From Halicephalobus mephisto (lineage: Eukaryota; Nematoda; Chromadorea; Rhabditida; Panagrolaimidae), in the NCBI GenBank assembly GCA_009193035.1, contig SWDT01000171.1:1-64000 (forward strand): a stretch of DNA of 64,000 nucleotides. The letters are read 5' to 3'. The notes beneath the pieces are model-generated. The model saw only the letters and a program-made list of their open reading frames with translations. It did no database searches and was not told the origin of the DNA. How positions within the stretch are numbered: the first letter of the stretch is position 1; each line of letters begins with the position of its first letter. A program made the translations under genes and the position numbers. Positions 32,330 to 45,500 of the stretch are shown here, one piece after another.

Positions 32330-33400
32330 AAAATTCTGAAAATTCGTGTTAAGACCGATTTTTGAAGATTTTTAAAATGAAATTTTTTATTTTTTAAAAT
32401 TATCTTTTTTTTTATTTTTTAAAATTATAAAAATTAAAAATTTTTTTCTCGAGTGGAAAATTCTGAAAATTCGTGTCGAGACTAATTTTAGGATTTTAAT
32501 GAATTTAAAAATTTAAAAAAATATAATTTTCGAATTTTTTAAAATAAGTTTAAAATTAAATTTTGTAGTTTGTGGTCTTGACTAGAAAGTTTCGAAATTC
32601 GTACTAAGATCGTTTTTAAAAATTTTCGTAGTACGTTTTTTTACATTTTTAAACAATACAATATAGAATTCTTTTCAGAACTACATAAAAAATAAATTCA
32701 ACAATTTTTGGTCTTGAGTGGAAAATTTCGAAAATTCATAGTGAGACTTTTTAAAATTTTTACAGTAAGTTTTTTGATTTTTTTTAGTATGATAGGAAAT
32801 TCTTTTCGAGATCTTATGAAAATTAAATTTCTCTTATTTTTGGTCTCGAATGGAAATATTTTGAAATTTTTTCATTTTTTTTATATGATAGAAAATTCTT
32901 TTCGAGACCGCAAAAAAGTTTTTTTTATTTTTGATCTCGAATGGAAGTATTTTTATTTTTTTTATATGATAGGAAATTCTTTTCGAGACCTTATTAAAAT
33001 TAAATTTCTCTTATTTTTCGTTTCGAATGGAAATTTTTTCATTTTTTTATATGATAGGAAATTCTTTTCGAGACTGCAAAAAAGTTTTTGGTCTCGAATG
33101 GAAATATTTTTATTTTTTTTATATGATAGAAAATTCTTTTTGAGACCGCAAAAAAGTTTCTTTATTTTTTGTCTCGAATGGAAATTTTTTCATTTTTTTA
33201 ATATGATAGAAAATTCTTTTCGAGACCGCAAAAAAATTTTTTTTATTTTTGGTCTCGAATGGAAATTTTTTGATTTTTTTTAGTATGATAGGAAATTCTT
33301 TTCGAGACCGCAAAAAAATTTTTAATTTTTGGTCTCGAATGGAAATATTTTTATTTTTTTTTATACGATAGGAAATTCTTTTCGAGACCGCAAAAAACGT
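32330..33400. repeat. GGTCTCGAA / TTCGAGACC inverted-motif array
   Basis: Units of about 60-100 bp repeat about ten times, each with TATGATAGGAAATTCTTTTC, then TTCGAGACCGCAAAAAA, then TTTTTGGTCTCGAATGGAAA. GAGACC and GGTCTC face each other across a short A/T spacer, so each unit could form a hairpin. The long plus-strand frame through it (32708-33283) is a by-product. Confidence 0.82.
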
Positions 33401-33640
33401 TGATAACTCCAAACAAGTTTGAATGTCAACGACCCATGGATTCGATTGTCCGTCGCTCTCGTCAGAGTCGGCATGGCATTCTCCACAGGCGACAGAGCGG
33501 CAAAAAGGGAAAAGACACCTCACGTGCAGAGGGGGGCTTAGCCAGCTCTCTTCAGATAACCGAGAATTTTTTCTGTCTGTCCTTCTTCAGAAAGCTCATT
33601 TTCTTTTGCCAAAACAGAGTCACGCAAACTCTCCATTTCT
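33400..33640. promoter_or_regulatory. GC-richer island upstream of rgef-1
   Basis: About 240 bp of balanced composition (from GTTGATAACTCCAAACAAG to TTTGCCAAAACAGAGTCACG) contains CACGTG-like and GGGGGG motifs, bounded by repeats on both sides. Open frames on both strands match nothing I know. A promoter or 5' non-coding exon for rgef-1 is possible. Confidence 0.3.
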
Positions 33641-33819
33641 GAGAGTTATCCTTTCCAAAATTGATGATTTTATTTAAGTTTTTTTATTATTTTTAAAAAT
33701 GTTTAAATTTTTGAAATTTTTCATTAAATTCTAAAAAATTTAAAAAAATATTTTAAAAAATTTTAAAACTTAAAAATCATTTTTAAAATTATTTTAAAAA
33801 ATTTTGAATAATTTTTGAA

Positions 33820-36300
33820 TAATTTTTAATTTTCGTGTCGGGACCATTTTTCGATATTTTTTATTCCCAATTAAAAAAAATATTTTAAAAATTTTTAGAA
33901 TTTCAAAATTATTTTTAAAATTGTTTAAAATAAAAAATTTTGAATAATTTTTGAATAATTTTTAATTTTCTTGTCGGGACCATTTTTCGATATTTTTTAT
34001 TTCCAATTTTAAAAAATGAAAAAAAATATTTTAAAAATTTTTAAAACTTAAAAATTATTTTTAAAATTGTTTAAGATAAAATATTTTAACAATTTTTGAA
34101 TAATTTTTAATTTTCTTGTCGGGACCATTTTTCGATATTTTTTATTCCCAATTTTAAAAAATTAAAAAAAATATTTTAAAAATTTTTAGAATTTCAAAAT
34201 TATTTTTAAAATTGTTTAAAATAAAAAATTTAATAATTTCGAATTTTCGTGTCGGGACCATTTCGCAATAATTTTTATTTTTTTATTTTTATTAGTTTAT
34301 GAAAACTTTCGAAAACAAATTTTAAAAGCTCCCGGGATCTAGTAAACACTTTTAGGATTATCCGGAACCGATAATATTAAACTTTCGTGTCGGGACTATT
34401 TAGTAATTTTTATTTTTATATATGAAACTAAAAATTTTTGAAATTGAAAAATCTCAGAAAATTTTGATTTTCAGAATCGAATAGGAAATTCTGAAATTTT
34501 CTGAAACCTAAAATTCAATAAAAATTTTCATAAACCTTCATAATTTTTGTTTAAAATTTCAAAATTTTCCAAGAACCCAGTTCAAGATTCCGGAATGTTC
34601 CAAAATTTCTCAGAATCGAATAGGAGATTCTAGAATCTTCAAAGAATTTCACAAAAGTTTCTGAAACTTTTTGAAAAATTTTATAGAAAATTTTCAAAAT
34701 TCTCAAAAATCCAAAATTCTGTAACTTTCTAGAATTTTAGAAGTTTCAAAAAATTTTACAGAAGATTTTTAAATTCTCAAAAATCTAAAATTTTAAAACT
34801 TTTTAGAATCCAAAATTCTAAAACTTTCTGGATTCTTCGAAAAATTTCATAGAAACTTCTGAAATTTTCCAGAATCTCAGAAGTTTCTGAAACTTTTTGA
34901 AAAATTTTATAGATTTTCAAAATTCTCAAAAATCCAAAATTCTGTAACTTTCTAGAATTTCAGAAACTTCTAAAATTTTCAAAAAATTATATAGAAGATT
35001 TTCAAAATTCTCAAAAATATAAAATTTTAAAACTTTCCAGAATCTCAGCAGTTTCTAAAATTTTCAAAAAATTTTACAGAAGATTTTCAAAATTCTCAAA
35101 AATCCAAAATTCTGTAACTTTCTAGAATTTCAGAAGCTTCTAAAATTTTCAAAATTTTCAAAAATTTTATATAAACTTTCAAAATTAACATTTAAATAAA
35201 AAATTTCCACCGACACAATTTTATGAATTTTTTTAATTTTAAAATAATTTACTTTTATTACTTTATATCCTCGGGGAAATCCTAAATTAAAAATTATTCT
35301 ATTTTTATATTTCGAAAAATTTAATTTCTATCACGTTTTATTTTTTAAATCTTGTTCGAAATAATCCGAAATTTTTTAAAATTATTTTTTACATCGAATC
35401 CATATGTCGGATTTTAAAATATTATGTTTTCGTAGATTTTAAAATATTACATTTTCGTCGATTTTAAAATTTATAAAATTTTTTATTTTTTATTTTTAGT
35501 GAATTTTTTACAATTTCATATATTAAATTTTAATATATTATATTTTTATCTATTTTAATAATTACTTTTCCGTGGTTTTTTATGTTTCTTAGTGGGTTTT
35601 TCCTTGCATAATATATTAATATATGAAATTCTAATATATCCTATTTTTGTCAATTTTCCTTTATAAATTATTTTTACAACATCTTCATATGTCAGACTTA
35701 TATATCTTTTGCTTTTTATCAATTTTGAAGACTATTTCTGTAATTTTTTTAATACATTATTTCCTAATGTAATATTGATATATGAAATTCTAATATATCC
35801 TGTTTTTGTCAATTTACTTTATAAATTATTTTTACACCCTTTCTATATATCAGATTTATATATATTGCGTTTTTTTTATCAATTTTGAAGACTATTTCTG
35901 TAATTTCTTAATAGATTATTTCCTAATGTAATATTGATATATGAAATTCTAATACATCCTATTTTTATCAATTTTCCTTTATAAATTATTTTTACAACAT
36001 CTTCATATGTCAGACTTATATATATTACGTTTTTTATCAATTTTGAAGACTATTTCTGTAATTTTTTTAATAAATTATTTCCTAATGTAATATTGATATA
36101 TGAAATTCTAATACATCCTATTTTTATCAATTTTCCTTTATAAATTATTTTTACAACATCTTCATATGTCAGACTTATATATATTACGTTTTTATCAATT
36201 TTGAACAACTTTTTTTATAATTTTTTACTTTTTTCTTAGAAGATTATTTCCTAATGTGATATTGATATATGAAATTTTAATATATCATGTTTTTGTATAT
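33820..36300. repeat. Three successive tandem-repeat blocks
   Basis: 33820-34260 has four copies of a unit with TTTCGTGTCGGGACCATTTT and CGATATTTTTTATTCCCAA. 34440-35170 is an array of TTCTGAAACTTTCTAGAATT-type units. 35600-36290 has about five copies of a unit of about 157 bp (TATATGAAATTCTAATA, ATCTTCATATGTCAGACTTA). No gene seen. Confidence 0.75.
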
Positions 36301-36305
36301 CTACA

Positions 36306-36431
36306 GGCCGATTATTGTTGGTTCGGTTTGCATTTCTTCGATAATGCTGTTGTTGAGCGAGTCGAGTTGTCAACGTGCATGTGCTGCCGGTCTCGTGTTG
36401 ATGATGTGATGAGGCTCTTTTCCTCTTTTGG
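36306..36431 (+). other. Possible 5' non-coding exon of rgef-1
   Basis: The stretch is bounded by a good acceptor (ATATCTACAG) and a possible donor (TTTTGGAG|GTCGCG), and its composition differs from the flanking repeats. One frame is open (ADYCWFGLHFFDNAVVE), but it would enter the next exon out of phase. I therefore read it as a possible untranslated exon. Confidence 0.3.
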
Positions 36432-36557
36432 AGGTCGCGTCTCTTTTCAATTGCCTTTTGTGTATTTCGTTTTTTATTCTTTTGTGAAATTTTTCATATA
36501 TTGATTATTTTTAGATTTAAAAAAAATAATGAAAATTATTTAATTTTTATTATAAAA

Positions 36558-39500
36558 ATGCAGTGGGAAAAATTGTCAATGCCGAGCTGTTCATGGACGT
36601 CGATCGAAGAACCTTTGGACGCTGGAAAACTTGTCAAACTTTGTGCTGAAAGTTTTGGTAAAAAAAATTTGTTTTTTTATTTTTTTTTGTATTTTTTTTG
36701 TATTTTAGATGAATCTGGAGATCCAACAAATGACTTTCCTCATTGTCTGTTCATGGTCGGGGAATGGCTCATGGAAACCACCGAACTCATGGCTCAATTT
36801 GTCGCTCTCTATCAAGTTTGTTTATTTTTATTTTAATAAATTTACATAAAAACGTGAAATTTTTAAGTTTTTTAAAAAGTTTAAAATTGAAAAATTTTAA
36901 TTTAAAAATTTTTTTATTTTTATAAATTTTTATTAAAATAATTTTTTTTTAATTTTCAGGATTTTTTTTGACAATTTTAGGATTTTTAAAAAGTTTTTAA
37001 ATATCTTCAAAATTTTTTTGAGGACTTTCGAATTCCCTAAAATTGTTTTAAAATAATTTTACAGTAATTTTTATTTTTATTTTTATAATAATATGATTTT
37101 CGAAGTTTTTAAATTTTTTAAAAATTGTTTTCGAAATAATTTTACAGTAATTTTTATAATAATATGATTTTCGAAGTTTTTAGATTTTTTTGAAATTGTT
37201 TTTGAAATAATTTTACAATAATTTTTATAATAATATGATTTTCGAAATTTTAAAATTTTTTAAAAAATTGTTTTCGAAATAATTTTACAGTAATTTTTAT
37301 AATAATATGATTTTCGAAGTTTTTAGATTTTTTTGAAATTGTTTTTGAAATAATTTTACAGTAATTTTTATAATAATATAATTTTCGAAGTTTTTAAATT
37401 TTTTAAAAATTGTTTTTGAAATAATTTTACAGTAATCTTTATTTTTTACTTCCATAATAACAATTTCGAAAATTATTTTCCTCTTCCACAGTCTCCTGTA
37501 ACACAAAGAAGATAAATAGTGGCTATGTCGTTCTTGTATCCATAGTTCCGAAGTCCGTTAATCGAAGGATTATTGAAATTCAAGGGATATTTCCTGAGGG
37601 CTCCGTCTTCAGAAGGTCCCAAATGTCTCCAATTGTAGTTTGGCTGTTGATAGTAATGTTGACAATTGACGAAAGAAGTAATCAAAAATAAAAAAATAAT
37701 TTTCATCATTATTTCAGAAAAGAAAATTATTTATGATTTCAAGATATCCGATCAAATCCTCCTCTGGGGATTAATCAGGTTTTTTGAAACCAATAATTTC
37801 GTTTTATGACTTTTCGTAAATTGGAATTTTGCCAGTTTAATTTTTGCAAAAAATTTTTCGAAAAAATTAAAAAATTAATTTTTGAAATTGAAGTTTTTAA
37901 AAATGATGAAAATTAAGTACTTATGAAAACAAGTTTGAAAAAATAAATTCTCGCCACGAAAATTCCTGAAGATAATTGTAAATTTGTTTTTTTATCAGTA
38001 CGAGTACAGTTTTATGAAAAAATTAAAAATGAATCAATTTCCGCCGTGAAATTTTCCAAAGATCAGGATTTTTTTGTTTATTAATGAAAATAAAACTGCT
38101 AAGTATATAGTCTAAGAAGAAAAATCAACTCTTGCAACGAAGATTTTTAAAAATTATAAATTTTTTTGGTTTACTAACATGAATAAAGTTTTGTCAACAA
38201 TATAGTCTGGAAAAAATACGAATTACTGTAGCTAAAGGTCTTGAAAATTATAAATTTTTTTGGTTTACTAACATGAATAAAGTTTTGTTAACAATATAGT
38301 CTAGAAAAAGTACGAATTACTGTAGCTAAAGGTCTTGAAAATGACAAATCTTTTTGGTTTACTAACATGAATAAAGTTTTGTTAACAATATAGTCTGGAA
38401 AAAGTACGAAATCAACTCCCATCACGAAAGTCCCTGAAAATTACAAGTCCTTTTCATCCACGAGTACGAGTAGGACTTTGTTGACAATGAAATCTAAGAA
38501 GAAGAAAAATCAATTCTTGTCACGAAATTCCTTGAAAATCGTAGTGGATTTCCAGATTTACCATTATGAACGAAATTTTGTCAAGTATATAATCTGAAAA
38601 GAAAAATCAGCTCCTACTACAAAAGTCTTTGAAGATTATAGTAATTTTTTTCATTTACGAATATAAATGAAACTTTGTGTAAAAAAAAACTAAAAAAGGA
38701 ACAATAGAACAGAAAACAAACAGATACAAAACCAGTTTGTGGTGTCAATAATGATATATGGATCTGTCTGATGAAAGTGAGTCAAATTTATTTTTTGTCG
38801 TTTCTGAAATGTTATTTGTTATGAAGTTCTAAAATATGAACCCATACCAAAGATTAGGAAAAAATAAAACATTAAAATCGACGGAGATCAATGGAGTTTT
38901 TGAATACATAATATAATGCATAATTTCGAGATTATCGATTGTAATTTGTTTTTTTTTCTGTAACAATATGACAATACTATGTATTTTTGGAACATTTTCA
39001 AAGAAATTTACAACACAAGTTACTAGGAATTACTGTGTACCGTATGGGTCAGAAGTTGTAACAGAAAATGTGAAATTTTTAAAATATGAAATTTGGAAAC
39101 TGAAAAATTAAAATTTTCTGCTATAATTTCCAAACCAGATGACTTACAGTATCTTTTAGCAGTTTAGAGTACTTTCTAGATTTATAGTACAAGTTATCAG
39201 AGAATATTACATACCGTATAGGCAAAAGTTATAATGGAAAATAAAGTTTTTTTAAATATGAAGTTTAAAAATTTTTATTTTTCGTTATAATCTTTGACCT
39301 TTACGGTACACAACATTCTCCGATAACTTGTACTATAAATCTAGAAAGTACTCTAAACTGCTAAAAGATACTGTAAGTCATCTAGTTTGGAAATTATAGC
39401 AGAAAATTTTAATTTTTCAGTTTCCAAATTTCATATTTTAAAAATTTCGCAGTTTCTGTTACAACTTCTGACCCATACGGTACACAGTAATTCCTAGTAA

Positions 39501-42500
39501 CTTGTGTTGTAAATTTCTTTGAAAATGTTCCAAAAATACATAGTATTGTCATATTGTTACAGAAAAAAAACAAATTACAATCGATAACCTCGAAGTTATG
39601 GACCATACTGTACACAAAAAAAGCGTAACTTTCGACACAGTAACAAATGCAAATCGTCACTATTATTTTTTAATTTTTGTCAAAAATGCGAAATGTTCAC
39701 GGAAAAAATGACGATTATTACTTTTTTGTTACATTTTGCAATTGTTACGGAACCAAAAGTTTTGTTTTTTGTGTGTAGGGGTAGTTTATCCTCTTCCGCA
39801 AGTAGAACAGAGGAGGTACACCGAAGCCACACTGTTCCCTTCCCCGACATCTAGAGGAGTGTTGACTACTGTAGGATAACCATTGTAATTCCTTAGGTTG
39901 AATCCGAAATTGGGGTAATTGTAGTTGTTACTGTAATAGCTCCTGACAACGTCGAAGTAAGGAAAGTTCATAGAAATTTGACAATCAGATTCGTAAATAA
40001 ACAAAAAAATAAAAATTAATTTGAAATTCATTTTTGATTTTTTAAAAGTAATTTGACTTTTATAGAAAAATAAAAATTGTTCTTTGAGACAGCCGGAGGC
40101 GATAAACAAGGTTCACCTGACTTTAATGATTGATTTTTTTTATTTTTGTCGATTTTCAAACTTTTTACGTAAGAAAACCAAAAAATTTCCAAGAACAAAT
40201 TTGTTCGAAAATTTCAAAAGGATAAAGATGGTTATAATTGCATAATTATTCTTTTCCGTTTTTGAAGCTAAAATGTTTTTTCTGAAGTTTTATTGTAATT
40301 TTTCATTGACCGTAGTTGAGGGATAAGGTTAGATATTAATGGAGTTTCTTATGTACAGTAATCTAAAAATTCTAAAATTATATTTTGGATGAATTTTGAA
40401 AAATAATTAAAGTTGATTGAAAATCTGGAATGTCTTGATTGATTTCGTAATTTTTGCAGAAAATCTTGAAATTAATAAAATTGCCATTTTTTTCCTTTTT
40501 TGTTATTTTTGAAATCAATAAGATTTGAAATATAAAATTTATTTTTTTTATATTATAATTCTTCGATTGAAAGAAAGTTAAATTTTTACATATCTTTTAT
40601 GTACAGTAATCTGAAAGTTCTAAAATTATATTTTGGATGAATTTTGAAAAATAATCAAAGTTGATAGAAAATCTGAAATATTTTGATTGATTTCGTAATT
40701 TTTGCAAAAATCTTGAAATTAATAATAAAAAAGTACAAAAATGACAATTTGATTTTATTTTTTTGAAATCAATAAGATTTGAAACATGAAATTTATTTTT
40801 TTTATATTATAATTTTTCGATTGAAAGAAAGTTAAATTTTTACATATCTTTTATGTACAGTAATCTGAGAATTCTAAAATTGTATTTTGGATGAATTTTG
40901 AAAAATAATCAAAGTTGATTGAAAATCTGAAATATCTTGATTGATTTCGTAATTTTTGCAAAAATCTTGAAATTAACAATAAAAAAGTACAAAAATGACA
41001 ATTTGATTTTATTTTTTTGAAATCAATAAGATTTGAAACATGAAATTTATTTTTTTTATATTATCTTCGATTGAAAGAAAGTTAAATTTTTACATATCTT
41101 TTATGTACAGTAATCTAAGAATTCTAAAATTGTATTTTGGATGAATTTTGAAAAATAATCAAAGTTGATTGAAAATTTGGAAAATTTTGATTGATTTCGT
41201 AATTTTTGCAAAAAATCTTGAAATTAATAATATTTTAAAAAAACAATTTTTCTGAAAACTAATAAAACTTCGAAATAACATGAAATTTATTTTTTTTACT
41301 GTAATTTCTTTATTGACTGTAATTAAGAGATAAAGTTAAATTTTTATTCATTTTTAATATACAGTATCTTGGAGATTAAAGGATTATATTTTCAATGGAC
41401 TAAATAATGGTCAATGTTCATCAATAATCTAAAACATTAGTTAATTTTGTAATTTTCATTCAAAAATTTAAAATTCTGAAAATTAACACCATTAAGGAAA
41501 AATAAAATTCAAATTTTTGTATTAAAAAAAAGGATAAAATTCAAATTTTTGTATTTAAAAAAAAGATAAAATTCTAATTTTTGTATTAAAAAAAAGAAAT
41601 TCAAATTTTTGTATTAAAAAAAATAAAATTTAATTTTTATATCAAAAAAAAAAGAAATTCAAATTTTTGTATTAAAAAAAGTAAAATTCTAATTTTATAT
41701 TTTAGAAAAAAATAAAATTCTAATTTTTGTATTTAAAAATAATAAATCTGTTTTTAAAAAGATAATTTCCTATTAAAAAATATAAAAAATAGTTTTTTTT
41801 TATAAAAATAAAAAATAATTTTTATATAAAGAAATAAAAAATAGTTTTTTTATAAAAATAAAAAAATTATTTTTTTTATAAAAATAAAAAATAGTTTTTT
41901 TATAAAAATAAAAAATAATTTTTTTTATAAAAATAAATTCTTCAGGAATCTGAGAGAGAATTGAGATCTCAAATTTGTCATGGTGTGGCTTACTGGATCA
42001 GGCATTTCCCTGTCCACTTTGACGCTAATATTCAGCTCTGTAAACTGGTCGAAAGACTCAAAAAATTCTCTTCAGAAGACGGCCTCGAAGATGCCATCGT
42101 CAACGAACTCGATGTGTCTTCAGTGTGAGTAATTTAAGCATCTATTTTAAAACAAATATTATTTCATAGAATCTTCCAGAATCCTATGGGAGATTTTGAA
42201 ATTAAAAAAATTTATAAAAGATTCCGAAATTTCAAAATTTGATGTCGAAATAATTTTTAAAAAAATTAATTTTTTACGAAATTATTCTGAAACTCGAGGA
42301 TTCTGAAAATTCCGCAATTTCAAAAATTTGTATCGAAATAATTTTAAAAAAATTTACTTTTTATGAAATTATTCTGAAATTCGAAGATTCTGAAAATTCC
42401 GAAATTTCAAAAATCCATGTCGAAGTAATTTTAAAAAAATTTACTTTTTTATGAAATTATTCTGAAATTTGAGGATTCTGAAAATTCCGAGATTTCAAAA

Positions 42501-45500
42501 ATCTTTGTCGAAATAATTTTGAAAAAATTAATTTTTTATGAAATTACGGTAATATTCATTTAGACCTTCATATGCCTGGCTTCGGAATGTCTCCGTCAGA
42601 AACCCAGTAGCCAGACATGTTTCACTTTCGTTCGAACAGTGGAGTCCAGAAGATATTTCGAATTCTATGAGCCACATCGACTACAAAGTTCTGTCGAGAG
42701 TCACTATCCCAGAAATCAAAAAGTACATGAAAACGGGGAAACTGAACCAGACTCCTGTCCTTGAGAGGTCCATTGCGGTCTTTAATGTAAGTTTTTTCAT
42801 TTTTAATTGATGTTTAATAATTGTAGGGAATTCTGGAAACAAATGCTTTTTAAATTTTCTGATTTAGATCTTGTTAGACTGGTTTAGGTCCTTCCAGGAC
42901 TGGTGTAGGGTCTTTCAAGCTAGGTTGAGGTCCTTAGATGATTCTGCAGTTTTTCAGAGGTTCTTATTTAAGTTCTGCTAGGCTGGTTCAGACCTTCTAG
43001 ATCATTTTTTACTTTTGACTTAGGTCTTTTTAGATTAGTCTAGGTCCTTTCAGAACTGCCTTAAGATCCTCAAGATCATTTAGCATTGTTCTTGTACTAT
43101 AATTGTAGATGTTGTAAAACTAATCCAAACACCTTTAGACCACTTTTCATCGTTAGGTTCTGTTAGAATTCTTGATTTAGATCTTATTAGGTTGATCTAG
43201 ACCATTTTTTACTTTTGGCTTAGGTCCTGTTAAGCTGGTTTAGGTCCTTTCAGAACTGCTTTAAGATCCTCGAGATCATTTAGCATTGTTCTTGAATTCT
43301 TGATTTAGATCTTATTAGGTTGATCTAGACCATTTTTTACTTTCGATTTAGGTCCTGTTAGATTAGTCTAGGTCCTTTCAGAACTGACCTAAGAAGATGT
43401 GGAAATTAATCCTGAGTTATTACGAAATGCATTTTTTAAATTTTGGTTTTTGTATTTGTTTTATATAAAATTTCATATTATTTTTTATTCTCCACTGTAT
43501 TGTGTTAATTTCGAAAATTTCCAGAGCTTATCATCGTGGGTCCAATGTATGATTCTTTCTAAAAACACCCCGAAGGAAAGAGCAGATGTGATTACGAAAT
43601 TTGTAAACGTTGGAAAACATCTGAAAAAATTGCATAATTTCAACACTTTGATGGCGGTTATTGGGGGAGTTACTCATTCGAATATCTCAAGATTAAACAA
43701 AACTCATAATTGTTTGCCTCAGGAAACTAAAAAAGATTTAAATAATTTAACGAATCTTTTATCAAATCAATCTAATTTTGCGAATTATCGAAAATGTCTT
43801 CAAGAAGTCGGAAACAAGTTCAAAATTCCGATCATGGGGATTCATCTGAAGGATTTGATTGCGTGGAACGGGAATGGACCGAATTTTGAAAAAACAGGTT
43901 CAATTACTTTGAAACGACTGTACCAACTTGCTCATTTACTAAGTTACTTTTTGGGAGTAAACAGATCTGGACACAATTTTGCCGAACCTAATATGGATTT
44001 AATTAATACTCTCAAAGTTTCTCTAGATATTAATTACAACGAAAATGATATATATGATCTTTCGTTAAAAAAAGAACCAAGAACTTTGTTGAATTTTCAA
44101 GGATCTGGAAAATCCGTCGTTTTTGCCGAATGGGCAAGCGGAGTATGTCAAGCTCCTGATGCGGAAACGGTAAATAAACACATATCTGCCATGGTTGATG
44201 CTGTTTTTAAACATTATGATCACGATCGTGATGCTTACATAAGCAAAGAAGAATTTGAACAAATCGCTGGAAATTTTCCTTTTATAGACCCCTTTGTGAC
44301 GATTGATGCAGACAGGTTTGAATTTTTAAAATTAAAAATAATTTTTTCAATACAGTAATTGGAGATTTTTGGGATATTTGTTAATTCTTATTAAATTTGA
44401 AAAAATACGGTAAGTATAAAAGTGGGATTTTGAGGTCGTGACTGGAATAGAGACGTTTATTCGGACGACTAAGAAGGAAAATATCTACTGTAGGACACTA
44501 GGACTACTCAGTAACGACTCACCCGGAGGCACATCTGCTGGGTCTGAACATCTCAGTTTGGCTAGTTAGAACCATGCCTCTGGGGTTTCTATAAATTACA
44601 ACTTTTTACTAACTACAGTGGAACCTCGCTAAAAACAACCCGAAGGGACGGCAGAAAAGTTGTTTTTACAGAGGAGTTGCCTTTATCGAGGGGTTTACTA
44701 GGGGAAAATCCACAGTAGGGGTCGGAACCGAGTTGTCTTTAAAGAGGATTTGCTCTTATCCAGGGTGTTTATATCGAGGTTTCACTGTATATATCCTCTA
44801 CAACAAACAACCGAAACTCACTCTTGCCCTACAGTATTCTAAGGTCCCTGATATTCAGGCTATTTATTCAAGTCCTCTCTAGTATAGTTTCTGTCCCAAT
44901 ACGCAAAATTGAAATTATCTCTTAGGTCAATTCTTAAAGTTCTGAAATTTCACATCGGGACCATTTTGTGGAAAAATTTTATTTTTATATATAATTTATT
45001 TCGAATTAATTATCATAAACAACAGAAATCTCAGGTTACTGTAGTTTTTAAAATCTCAAAATACTTTAGTTCCTAAAATTTCAAAATACTGTAGTTTTTA
45101 AAATCTCAAAATACTGTATTTTCTAAAATTTCAGGTTACTGTAGTTCCTAAAATTTCAAAATACTGTATTTTCTAAAATTTCTCGTCGGGACTATTTTGT
45201 GGAAAAATTTGTTTTTATTTTTTATAAAATTTCGAAATTGTATAAAATTACGAAATAATCACACAAAACTGAAATTATTCTTTGGATTACTGTAGATTCT
45301 AAAAAGTCCCAAAATTTCTCCTTGAGACAATTCTGTGGAAAATTTTATTTTTTATTTTTTTTCAGAGATGGACAAATAAGCAAATCTGAAATGAAAACTT
45401 ATTTTATTAATTTAAATAAGCAATCAATGGAATTCAGAAGAGGATTCAAACATAATTTTCACGAAACAACTTTTTTGACTCCAGCTATCTGTGCTCATTG

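Noticed and set aside
32708..33283. Long plus-strand open frame of about 190 codons
   Set aside because: It is a translation of the GGTCTCGAA hairpin array, extremely Phe/Lys-rich and repetitive, with no start context or domain.
33400..33677. Overlapping plus-strand frames (RRSRQSRHGILHRRQSGKK etc.)
   Set aside because: Two frames and the opposite strand are all open in this short GC-richer island; none shows a known domain.
39409..39660. 83-codon minus-strand frame in the palindrome
   Set aside because: It lies in the right arm of the foldback element, has no homologue visible to me, and the mirror arm does not preserve it.
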